Positions 16,304 to 24,359 of a stretch of 41,759 nucleotides of DNA are shown in pieces. The stretch's first letter is position 1. Each line of letters starts with the position of its first letter. The DNA is from an uncultured Porphyromonadaceae bacterium. Lineage in GTDB: Bacteria > Bacteroidota > Bacteroidia > Bacteroidales > Muribaculaceae. Where the stretch lies: assembly GCA_900546365.1 (NCBI GenBank), contig URCF01000017.1:1-41759 (forward strand), given 5' to 3'. The translations under genes and the position numbers were made by a program. The notes under the pieces were generated by a model. The model had not been told where the DNA came from and searched no databases. It saw only the letters and a program-made list of their open reading frames with translations.

Positions 16304-17503
16304 ATGAATCTACACATAGCATCGATTCTTGCTTTGGCCTGCGCGGGCACTATCTACGCCGCTGCAGATGAAGCCAAGCCCGACAGCACAGGATTCACTT
16401 TCACCGATGTGAAGCTTGTGAAGACAACCTCAGTAAAGGACCAGAACAAATCCGGCACATGCTGGTGCTTCTCCGGATTGTCGTTCTTTGAAGATGAGAT
16501 TCTCCGCAAAACCGGTAAAGAGATGGACCTTTCGGAAATGTTTGTGGTGCGTCACTGCTACGACGACAAGGCCGACAAATATGTGCGCACCAACGGCAAA
16601 ATCAACTTCTCGCAAGGTGGCAGCGCCCTTGACCCCATGTATGTGTGGCGCACCTACGGCATAGTGCCTGAATCGGCCTACACCGGACTCCAGTATGGAG
16701 AGGAGAAACATTCGCATTACGAGATGGCCGATGTGCTCACCTCGTATGTCAACGCTGTGAACCGCAACGCCAGCAAACGTATCTCCACCGCATGGCGCAA
16801 GGGTTTCAACGGTGTGCTTGACGCCTATCTCGGGGAATATCCCTCAACATTCACCTACGAGGGGAAAACTTACACGCCGCGCTCGTTTGCCGAAAGCCTG
16901 CCCATCAATCCGGACGACTATGTGGCACTGACTTCGTTCACCCATCACCCCTACTACACACAGTTTGCCCTCGAACTGGCCGACAACTGGCTGTGGGAGA
17001 AGTATTACAACCTGCCGCTTGACGAGTTCAAGGCTGTGGTTGACAACGCTATTGACAACGGCTACTCGCTGGTGTGGGCTGCCGATGTGAGCGAAGGCGG
17101 GTTCAAATGGGCCAAAGGGTATGCCGTGATGCCTAAGGAGAAAACAGAGGCCGATATGGACGGCACCGAACTGGCCCGATGGGTGAAGCTCTCCGACAAG
17201 GACCGCGAGAAACAGAAATATGACATCAACGGCCCCGTGGAGGAGATCACTGTGACTCCCGAATCGCGTCAGGCAATGTTTGACCGTCAGGAAACAACTG
17301 ACGACCATGGCATGGTGATTGTCGGCAAAGCTGTGGACCAGAACGGCAACAAGTATTATAAGGTAAAGAATTCGTGGGACACCAACCAGATCTACGATGG
17401 CTACTTCTATGTGTCGGAGCCTTATTTCCTTGCCAAGACAATTGACATTTATCTCAACAAAGAAGCAGTGCCGGAACCTATCCGCGCCAAGCTCGGTCTG
17501 TAA
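16304..17503 (+). CDS. Exported C1 family cysteine peptidase (bleomycin hydrolase/aminopeptidase C-like)
   Basis: A 399-residue papain-fold peptidase. A signal peptide (about residues 1-20) predicts export, unlike cytosolic PepC of other bacteria. The active site is visible: QNKSGTCWCFSG with nucleophile Cys53 and oxyanion Gln47, DHGMVIVG with His335, and VKNSWDTN with Asn356. The spacing and the large insertion between Cys and His fit the bleomycin hydrolase subfamily, hexameric aminopeptidases that trim peptides. In gut Bacteroidales such periplasmic enzymes probably process diet- or host-derived peptides. It is a single gene ending at a palindromic hairpin. Confidence 0.9.
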   Translation: MNLHIASILALACAGTIYAAADEAKPDSTGFTFTDVKLVKTTSVKDQNKSGTCWCFSGLSFFEDEILRKTGKEMDLSEMFVVRHCYDDKADKYVRTNGKINFSQGGSALDPMYVWRTYGIVPESAYTGLQYGEEKHSHYEMADVLTSYVNAVNRNASKRISTAWRKGFNGVLDAYLGEYPSTFTYEGKTYTPRSFAESLPINPDDYVALTSFTHHPYYTQFALELADNWLWEKYYNLPLDEFKAVVDNAIDNGYSLVWAADVSEGGFKWAKGYAVMPKEKTEADMDGTELARWVKLSDKDREKQKYDINGPVEEITVTPESRQAMFDRQETTDDHGMVIVGKAVDQNGNKYYKVKNSWDTNQIYDGYFYVSEPYFLAKTIDIYLNKEAVPEPIRAKLGL

Positions 17504-17527
17504 TCTGACCTGAACCAACAAATGAAC

Positions 17528-17565
17528 TGACCCCTAAAAGTTAGACAAATAACTTTTAGGGGTCA
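17528..17565. terminator. Perfect 16-bp palindromic hairpin between convergent genes
   Basis: Arms 17528-17543 and 17550-17565 are perfect complements around a 6-base loop. Neither strand has a following T tract, so it is at best an unusual bidirectional terminator for the peptidase and the metal ATPase. The arm sequence TGACCCCTAAAAGTTA, followed by GACA, looks like an insertion-sequence end (see findings). Confidence 0.55.
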
Positions 17566-17582
17566 CTTCATATATCATAACA

Positions 17583-19493
17583 TCATATTTTGTGTACGTA
17601 CATGGCTCTTATAGCATTAAGTACGGCAAGTATCATCACACCTACATCAGCGAAAATAGCAAGCCACATATTGACGATACCGAACACGCCCAGCACAAGG
17701 CAAACGCCCTTGATACCCAATGCCATGATGATATTCTCCCACACGATTTTCAGACACTTGCGCGATATGCGGATTGCCTTGCCTATTTTCAATGGATCAT
17801 CATCCATAAGCACCACATCGGCTGCTTCTATCGCGGCATCACTCCCCATTGCACCCATCGCAATACCGAGGTCGGCACGCGAGAGCACCGGTGCATCGTT
17901 TATGCCATCGCCGACAAATGCCACCTTGTCATCGCCTTTTGATCGGGAGAGTATCCGTTCCAGTTGCGACACTTTGTCGGCAGGAAGCAGTTCGCTGTAA
18001 ACCTTGTCTATTCCAAGACTGGCAGCAGTCTGGTCTGCAACAGAGCGAGTATCGCCTGTCAGCATGACGGTCTGTGTCACGCCCGACTTGTGAAGGTCGG
18101 CAATAGCTTGGGCAGATGTGGGCTTTACAACATCTCCGAGAACTATGTGTCCGGCATACTTGCCGTCTATGGCGAGATGCACAATCGTTCCGGCAGTCTT
18201 GCAATGACATGGAACAAGACCTAAATCCGACATCAGTTTCTCATTGCCGGCTGCAACCGTTTTGCCGTCGATAACGGCTGTGATACCCTTACCACTGATT
18301 TCTTTCACATCGCTCATGCGGCTGCGGTCAATCGGGTGACCGTAGGCCTGCTGCAGCGATTTTGCAATCGGGTGGGAAGAAGATGACTCCACTATCGCCG
18401 CATATTCAAGAAGCTGCGCCTTGCGGTCAGCTATATCCTGATCATGGTCGCCATGATAGGCGTTGACCTCAAACACACCTTTTGTCAGCGTACCTGTCTT
18501 GTCGAATACCACGGTCTTTACCTTTGACAATGTTTCAAGGATGTTGGCACCCTTTACAAGCACACCCTCACGACTTGCCCCACCGATTCCTGCGAAGAAC
18601 GAGAGCGGTATGCTGACAACTAACGCGCAGGGACAACTTATGACCAAAAACACCAATGCACGGTAAACCCATGTTTCAAAGGTTGCAAAGCTCACGGGCG
18701 CACCATTAAAAAGAATCAGGAACAGCGGGGGAAGAAGTGCAAGTGCCAACGCACCATAACACACTGCGGGTGTATATACTCGGGCGAACTTTGCAATGAA
18801 ATTCTCTGACTTCGACTTGCGTGAGGCAGAATCCTCCACCAACTCCAAAATCTTGGATACGGTGGAGTCACCAAATTCTTTGGTTGTGCGCACTTTCAGC
18901 ACGCCCGACATATTGATGCTTCCACTGATAACCTCATCGCCGCTACTTACTTCGCGTGGGAGTGACTCGCCTGTCAGTGCGGAGGTGTTGAGTGATGACT
19001 CTCCGGAAATAACAACGCCATCAATAGGGATACGCTCTCCGGGCTGTATGATAATCGTCTGACCGACCGCCACATCATCGGGGTCAACCTTAACAATCTT
19101 ACCATCCTGTTCGATATTGGCATAGTCGGGGCGTATATCCATCAACGCTGCAATGTTGCGGCGGCTCTTGCCCACGGCATAGCTCTGGAAGAACTCGCCG
19201 ATCTGATAGAACAGCATCACAGCGATTGCTTCAAGATAATCACCGCTTTTTTCATAAATGGCGAGAGCGAAAGCTCCGACAGTTGCCACAGCCATAAGGA
19301 AATTTTCATCAAATACTCTGCCGTGGATAATACCGAGCCACGCTTTTTTCAGTATGTCGTAACCGATTATCAGGTACACCCCAAGATACAGAGCGAGGCG
19401 GAGCCATCCGGCTATGTCAATAAAAAGCAGACCGACAGTCATAACCAGAGCGATTATGATGCGGGTAAGCATTTTACGTTGTTTCTTATTCAT
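17583..19493 (-). CDS. P1B-type heavy-metal ATPase (Zn2+/Cd2+/Pb2+ exporter, ZntA/CadA-like)
   Basis: A 636-residue ATPase with all P-type signatures: actuator loop (LTGES), CPC in the transport helix (Cys287-Pro288-Cys289), phosphorylation site DKTGTLT (Asp331), SSSHP nucleotide-binding motif and hinge GDGINDAP. The last helices carry Lys (ALGIKG) and Asp-x-Gly (ADVGV), the pattern of the P1B-2 class that exports Zn, Cd and Pb. The usual N-terminal HMA metal-binding domain is absent, and a free-standing HMA protein is encoded 67 bases upstream in the same direction. It is probably co-transcribed with that small gene and controlled from the divergent region at 19777-20001. Confidence 0.93.
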   Translation of the reverse strand: MNKKQRKMLTRIIIALVMTVGLLFIDIAGWLRLALYLGVYLIIGYDILKKAWLGIIHGRVFDENFLMAVATVGAFALAIYEKSGDYLEAIAVMLFYQIGEFFQSYAVGKSRRNIAALMDIRPDYANIEQDGKIVKVDPDDVAVGQTIIIQPGERIPIDGVVISGESSLNTSALTGESLPREVSSGDEVISGSINMSGVLKVRTTKEFGDSTVSKILELVEDSASRKSKSENFIAKFARVYTPAVCYGALALALLPPLFLILFNGAPVSFATFETWVYRALVFLVISCPCALVVSIPLSFFAGIGGASREGVLVKGANILETLSKVKTVVFDKTGTLTKGVFEVNAYHGDHDQDIADRKAQLLEYAAIVESSSSHPIAKSLQQAYGHPIDRSRMSDVKEISGKGITAVIDGKTVAAGNEKLMSDLGLVPCHCKTAGTIVHLAIDGKYAGHIVLGDVVKPTSAQAIADLHKSGVTQTVMLTGDTRSVADQTAASLGIDKVYSELLPADKVSQLERILSRSKGDDKVAFVGDGINDAPVLSRADLGIAMGAMGSDAAIEAADVVLMDDDPLKIGKAIRISRKCLKIVWENIIMALGIKGVCLVLGVFGIVNMWLAIFADVGVMILAVLNAIRAMYVHKI

Positions 19494-19560
19494 ATTCCTT
19501 ATTTTGAATTTAAGAAGCAGTCCAACCGGCTGAGGTCAGGCTGCTGCTATATTATATTAT

Positions 19561-19776
19561 TTATAGAATCTCAAAGTCAGGCTCCACTTTCTTTGCCACC
19601 TTGAGCACTTCTGCCATAACTGCCTCCTGATCGGCATCATCATCAAAAGTCACTTTCATTTTTTGTGTCATGAAAGAAATTGACAGTTCTTTCACTCCGG
19701 CAACTTTCTTTGCTGCGTCCTCTACGAGATTGGCACAGTTCGCGCAATCAACCTCAATTTTAAATGTTTTGCTCAT
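19561..19776 (-). CDS. Free-standing HMA-domain metal-binding protein
   Basis: 71 residues forming a single ferredoxin-like heavy-metal-associated domain: metal site DCANC (Cys11, Cys14) and the typical beta-alpha-beta ending with a hydrophobic C-terminus (PDFEIL). The Asp just before CxxC is the arrangement of Zn/Cd/Pb-selective N-terminal domains of ZntA-like ATPases; copper chaperones usually have Thr/Met there. Its gene precedes the ATPase gene that lacks this domain, so it is likely the detached metal-delivery or sensing domain of that pump. Small size and position make it easy to miss. Confidence 0.88.
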   Translation of the reverse strand: MSKTFKIEVDCANCANLVEDAAKKVAGVKELSISFMTQKMKVTFDDDADQEAVMAEVLKVAKKVEPDFEIL

Positions 19777-19827
19777 ATTCTATGACAAATTTTTATCACA
19801 GTTTAACCGTGGATTATTGTACTGCTG

Positions 19828-19835
19828 CAAAACTA
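19828..19835 (-). promoter_or_regulatory. -7 promoter box for the HMA-ATPase operon
   Basis: On the minus strand this reads TAGTTTTG, an exact TAnnTTTG match. The left arm of the inverted repeat (19848-19864) lies 12-28 bases upstream of it, over where the -33 box would sit; no clear TTTG -33 box is present, which would suit a regulated promoter. Confidence 0.5.
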
Positions 19836-19847
19836 CAGACTTCCCGA

Positions 19848-19895
19848 TGCAACCGGTTTGCAATTATTCCCATACAACATTGCAAACCGGTTGCA
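19848..19895. promoter_or_regulatory. Candidate twin operator: perfect 17-bp inverted repeat
   Basis: Arms 19848-19864 and 19879-19895 are perfect reverse complements separated by 14 bases. Each arm contains the self-complementary core AACCGGTT, so the region can be read as two palindromic protein sites whose centres are 34 bp apart, roughly three helical turns. It sits between the divergent HMA/ATPase operon and the Cu/Zn permease gene. No T tract follows, so a protein-binding role is more likely than termination. No regulator gene is adjacent. Confidence 0.6.
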
Positions 19896-20001
19896 CTACA
19901 TAATACCGAACTTTACACCCAAAAACAAACGGCTCCAATCATACAACATCCTGTTATAATAATATAATTCATACAATAGTAATAGTTTGTAACTTGGTAA
20001 T

Positions 20002-21222
20002 ATGAAATTCATCTACTCCCTTATAAATATGATGGCCGAAATGGCACCTTATCTGCTGTTCGGCTTTTTGGTCGCCGGTGTGCTTTATGCTTTTGTGCCC
20101 GGAAAGGTTTATAGGAATCATCTCTCCCGTCCGGGAGCATGGGCCGTCATTAAGGCTGCATTGATTGGTGTACCGCTTCCATTGTGCTCATGCGGTGTAT
20201 TGCCCACAGCAGTATCATTACGCCGCAACGGTGCTTCACGCGGTGCATCAACCTCATTTCTCATCGCAACACCCCAGACAGGTGTTGACTCTATTGCCGC
20301 CACGTATTCACTGCTTGGCCCGGCGTTTGCTGTCATACGACCTGTTGCCGCTCTCGTAACGGCATTCATAGGCGGTATGCTTGTAAACCGTGAAGACAAG
20401 GCTGGTAAAGACAGTTGCGATACGGAGGTAGATACCATAGATGCGCCGGCTTCCGACAGTTTTACAGGCAAAATCAAGGACGCTTTGCGCTATGGATTTG
20501 TAGATATGATTCAGAACATTGGCAAATGGCTTATAATCGGGCTTGTTATCGCTGCTGCAATAACAGTTTTCATCCCTGACGGATTTTTCACTTTCTTTGC
20601 TGAATACCCGTTGCTTTCAATGATAGCTGTGGTTATCGTTGCTGTGCCGATGTATGTATGTTCAACAGGCTCTATACCAATAGCTCTGTCGTTGATGCTC
20701 AAAGGGCTTAGTCCGGGAGCGGCATTTGTATTGCTTATGGCGGGACCGGCCGCTAACTTCGCGTCAATCATTATCGTAAGCAAATCACTTGGGAAGAAAG
20801 CGGCCGCAATATATCTTGGCACTATAATCATAGGTGCGATAGGCATCGGAATGTGCATTGATTATCTTATGCCGCGTGATTGGTTTACAATGCCGATGGT
20901 AGCGGGTCAGACAAATTGCCACCTTGATGTCGGACTGTTTCCCGGCATTTGCTCAGGGCTGCTTATAATACTGCTCATCAACGCACTTATTAAAAAATAT
21001 ACACCACATAAATCAGAAAAAATGGAAACCAACCGGACAATCATTGTAAAAGGCATGACCTGCGGACACTGCAAGGCTATGGTCGAGAAAAATCTCGCTA
21101 AACTTCCCGGAGTGGAGTTAGTGACAGTTGACCTCGCTTCAGGTGAAACAAACATTCAAGGGAAAGCCGACATCGCTGCAATCAAGGAAGTTATTGAGGA
21201 GCTTGGATTTTCTATCGGCTAA
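20002..21222 (+). CDS. SO_0444-type Cu/Zn efflux permease with C-terminal HMA domain
   Basis: A 406-residue protein. Residues 1-335 form a permease (formerly DUF318) with about eight hydrophobic segments and the signature PLPLCSCGVLP (Cys62, Cys64), then GASRGASTSFLIATPQTGVDS. After a cytoplasmic linker, residues 341-406 are an HMA domain with GMTCGHC (Cys354, Cys357). The family is annotated as copper/zinc efflux. It is divergent from the HMA-ATPase operon and shares the regulatory region with the inverted repeat. The HMA metal site (MTCGHC) differs from the DCANC of the neighbouring small protein, hinting at a different metal preference. The gene ends before a strong bidirectional terminator. 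Confidence 0.87.
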   Translation: MKFIYSLINMMAEMAPYLLFGFLVAGVLYAFVPGKVYRNHLSRPGAWAVIKAALIGVPLPLCSCGVLPTAVSLRRNGASRGASTSFLIATPQTGVDSIAATYSLLGPAFAVIRPVAALVTAFIGGMLVNREDKAGKDSCDTEVDTIDAPASDSFTGKIKDALRYGFVDMIQNIGKWLIIGLVIAAAITVFIPDGFFTFFAEYPLLSMIAVVIVAVPMYVCSTGSIPIALSLMLKGLSPGAAFVLLMAGPAANFASIIIVSKSLGKKAAAIYLGTIIIGAIGIGMCIDYLMPRDWFTMPMVAGQTNCHLDVGLFPGICSGLLIILLINALIKKYTPHKSEKMETNRTIIVKGMTCGHCKAMVEKNLAKLPGVELVTVDLASGETNIQGKADIAAIKEVIEELGFSIG

Positions 21223-21280
21223 TAATTCCTCACACAGCATCATAATAAGAATGCCCTAAATGCAGTAAATAATCTAAATG

Positions 21281-21332
21281 ACAATAAAAATACGAGGCGG
21301 TTCTATGATGAACCCCCTCGCATTTTTATTGT
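21281..21332. terminator. Bidirectional terminator between the permease gene and nuoN
   Basis: A long hairpin: outer arms 21281-21297 and 21316-21332 with a single mismatch, inner GGTTC/GAACC stem and a 6-base loop. The A-rich 5' arm and T-rich 3' arm give a U tract on either strand. It closes both the permease unit and the 17-kb nuo-atp block. Confidence 0.85.
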
Positions 21333-21346
21333 GGAGGAATCGTCTG

Positions 21347-22789
21347 TCAGGCTGCTATTGCCAACAGATGATTGTAGAAACAGCTTACGATACCGAGCAA
21401 CAGGATGCCGGCCACGCATATCCACATTGCCACACGCTCACTCAACGAGCTGCTGAACTTGGCCACGCTGCTCTCCTCATCGGATATGAACATGGCTTTC
21501 ACCACCAGCAGGTAGTAGTAGAGCGAGATGATGGTGTTGATCAACGCTATGAGCACCAGCACATAGATTGCGATGCTGCCTTGATTGATGGCACCGGTGA
21601 ATATGAAGAATTTGCTGAAGAATCCTGCAAACGGAGGGATACCGGCCAATGAGAACATGGCGAGCATCATGGTGAATGCCAGGCGCGGGTTGGTTTTGTA
21701 GAGGCCGTTGTAGTCCTGCATGTAAACTTTGCCGGTGGCATTTTCAATGGCTCCGATCACACCGAAGGCGGCAAGGTTGGAGAAGATGTAAACAAGGATG
21801 TAGAACATCAGAGCGCTCAATCCCATGGGGTTCATGGCCTCGATGCCGAGCATGATGTAGCCGGCCTGGGAGATGGACGAGAAGGCAAGGAAACGCTTCA
21901 TGTTCTTCTGCCGGATGGCAAAGAGGTTGCCGACTGTGATGGTGAGGATGATCAGCGCGTACATCATCCACTCCCAAGCCTGAGAGTAAACGGCACCGAA
22001 CACCTGCCACAGAATCACGAGAAATGCGAATGCGGCAGCACCTTTGGAAATTACCGACAGATAGGAGGTGACGGGAGTGGGGGCACCCTGGTAAACATCG
22101 GCAGTCCAGAGATGGAACGGCACGAGCGACAGCTTGAAGCCGATGCCGGCAATCACGAATGCAAGCGCCACAATCAGCAGCCAGCTGCTGCCCTGTGCGG
22201 TGACAGCGGTGGCGATATGGCTGAAGTAGAGCGAGCCGGTGAGACCATACACATAGCTCAAACCCATCATGAACACTGCGGAGGAGAACACTGCTGTGAG
22301 CACGTATTTCACAGCGGCTTCATGGCTTTCGTAGCGATGCTTGTCGAAGGCCACCATGGCAGCGAGGGGGAGTGAGGCTGTTTCAAGTCCGATGACAAAC
22401 AGCAGGAAATGGCGGGCGGAAATCATGAGATACATGCCGAAGAGAGTGGCAAGCACCAGCTCGTAGAATTCTCCACGGCGAATCTTCACCATATCCTGCG
22501 CACTCCAGCGGAGAGCCTGAATCATGACAATCAGCACACCCACGTTGAGTATGTTCTTGATATTGACAATCACGGTAGATGTTTCGTACATGCCACCGAA
22601 AGCCAGATTTTCTCCAAGCAGAGCGGGACAGAAACCGGCAATGGTGAACAGGCCGAACAGCAGGCAGCAGATGCCGCCTACCTGCCCTTGGGCCTTGCGG
22701 GGCATGAACGTATCCAAAAGAAACACCAAGACAAAGACCACAAGAAGCCCTATCTCTTGTTTCATTGCTAAAAACTGAGTATAATCCAT
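21347..22789 (-). CDS. nuoN: NADH-quinone oxidoreductase (complex I) subunit N
   Basis: 480 residues with about 14 transmembrane helices, a Mrp-antiporter-like proton channel subunit. The conserved antiporter segments are visible: ETASLPLAAMVAF (charged residue in TM5 region), KLSLVPFHLWTADVYQGAPTPV and the LAFSSISQAGYIMLG helix. It is the last gene of the 18-gene block, 13 bases after nuoM and just before the bidirectional terminator. In the complex it forms the pump module next to NuoJ/K/A/H. Confidence 0.94.
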   Translation of the reverse strand: MDYTQFLAMKQEIGLLVVFVLVFLLDTFMPRKAQGQVGGICCLLFGLFTIAGFCPALLGENLAFGGMYETSTVIVNIKNILNVGVLIVMIQALRWSAQDMVKIRRGEFYELVLATLFGMYLMISARHFLLFVIGLETASLPLAAMVAFDKHRYESHEAAVKYVLTAVFSSAVFMMGLSYVYGLTGSLYFSHIATAVTAQGSSWLLIVALAFVIAGIGFKLSLVPFHLWTADVYQGAPTPVTSYLSVISKGAAAFAFLVILWQVFGAVYSQAWEWMMYALIILTITVGNLFAIRQKNMKRFLAFSSISQAGYIMLGIEAMNPMGLSALMFYILVYIFSNLAAFGVIGAIENATGKVYMQDYNGLYKTNPRLAFTMMLAMFSLAGIPPFAGFFSKFFIFTGAINQGSIAIYVLVLIALINTIISLYYYLLVVKAMFISDEESSVAKFSSSLSERVAMWICVAGILLLGIVSCFYNHLLAIAA

Positions 22790-22802
22790 AATCGAAGTTC
22801 TA

Positions 22803-24311
22803 TTAGTTCATGCCAATCACCGCAAATATTTCGGGACTGAATGTGAATTTAATCAAGTTAGCAAAGAAGTTGGGGAAGCAGCCGATGGCAGCCACGCTGA
22901 TGATGAGGGTGACTGTGGCGGTGCGCTCCCACCATGTGGCATCGGTGAGCGACAGATGATGCTCGTCCTGCACGGGGCCAAACAGCAGCTTGCCAACCAC
23001 GCGGAGGATATACACAGCAGTGATCACAATAGAGCAGCAAGCCACGATGGTGAACACGCGGTGGAACATATCGGTGTGCTCAAACGAGCCGATGAAGATG
23101 GTCATTTCGGCCACGAAACCGCTCAAGCCGGGCAAGCCGAGCGATGCCATACCGGCAATCACATAGCATACGGCAAGGAACGGCATGATTTTCATCAAGC
23201 CTCCCATCAAGCGGATGTCGCGGGTGTGAGTACGACCGTAAATCATACCGATGAGCGCGAAGAACAGGGCTGTCATCAGACCGTGGGAGAGCATCTGCAT
23301 GATGGCGCCGGTCATGGCGGTGGTGTTGAGCATCAGGATGGCGAACAGCACCAGGCCGCAGTGGCTCACGGAAGAGTAGGCGTTGATATACTTGAGGTCG
23401 GTTTGCACACAGGCGCTGAAGGCACCGTAAACCACCGACACACCTGTGAGAATCAAGAAAATCCAGGCGAGTTCCTGAGCAGCTTCGGGCATCAGGTAGA
23501 TGGCCACACGGAAGCAGCCGTAGCCACCGAGCTTCATGAGCACACCGGCATGGAGCATCGACACCGCGGTGGGGGCCGAAGCATGACCGTCAGGGCTCCA
23601 TGTGTGGAACGGGAACATGGCTCCGAGCACACCGAAACCAACGAAGGTCATCGGGAAGAGGAAATATTGCCATCCACGTTCAATGGCAGCGTTTTCACGG
23701 ATCTGGAGCAGATTCCATGTGAGCTCACCGCCTTCGGGAGCGGAGTGGTAGTAGATGCCGATGAGGCCGAGCATGAGGAATGCCGAGCCACCCATCAGCA
23801 TCAGGGTGAGCTTCATGGCACTGTAGTTCTTGTTGCCCGAACCCCACACGCCGATGAGGAGGTACATAGGTATGAGAGCCACCTCATAGAACATGAACAT
23901 GGTGAACAAGTCGATGGAGATAAAGAATCCGAACACACCGGTGGAGAGGAGTATCAGCCACAGGAAGAACTCTTTGGGGAGCGGATTGATGGCCCATGAG
24001 GCGAAGCTGCCAGTGAGGAGGATGATGGACGACAGCACAAGCATGGCCACGGATATACCGTCAACACCCACCGCCAGGTTGATATGCAGCTGGGGGAACC
24101 AGCTCCAGGAGTCGGTGTAGAGCATCGGAGCGGTGGCACCGGCGGCACGCAGACCGAGATAATCGACCAGCAGATACACCGACAGAGCTGTGAGCGCAAG
24201 CGATCCGACGACGGCCACAGTGCGCACCTGCCTGATGTTGCGGCACAGGGCAAGCCCCGCCAGCATCAGCAGCGGGATTACCACAAAATAAATCAATATA
24301 TTGGAAAACAT
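22803..24311 (-). CDS. nuoM: Complex I subunit M (antiporter-like)
   Basis: 502 residues, about 14 transmembrane helices. Landmarks: FYEVALIPMYLLIGVWG with the key TM5 glutamate, FPFHTWSPDGHASAPTAVSM and the KYINAYSSVSHCGLV segment. It moves protons in the central part of the membrane arm. It lies 48 bases after nuoL and 13 before nuoN and is the normal partner in the L-M-N tail of the cluster. Confidence 0.95.
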   Translation of the reverse strand: MFSNILIYFVVIPLLMLAGLALCRNIRQVRTVAVVGSLALTALSVYLLVDYLGLRAAGATAPMLYTDSWSWFPQLHINLAVGVDGISVAMLVLSSIILLTGSFASWAINPLPKEFFLWLILLSTGVFGFFISIDLFTMFMFYEVALIPMYLLIGVWGSGNKNYSAMKLTLMLMGGSAFLMLGLIGIYYHSAPEGGELTWNLLQIRENAAIERGWQYFLFPMTFVGFGVLGAMFPFHTWSPDGHASAPTAVSMLHAGVLMKLGGYGCFRVAIYLMPEAAQELAWIFLILTGVSVVYGAFSACVQTDLKYINAYSSVSHCGLVLFAILMLNTTAMTGAIMQMLSHGLMTALFFALIGMIYGRTHTRDIRLMGGLMKIMPFLAVCYVIAGMASLGLPGLSGFVAEMTIFIGSFEHTDMFHRVFTIVACCSIVITAVYILRVVGKLLFGPVQDEHHLSLTDATWWERTATVTLIISVAAIGCFPNFFANLIKFTFSPEIFAVIGMN

Positions 24312-24359
24312 AATTACTATATTTATTCAATTAAGCACCTGATGAAAATCAATTTAAGG

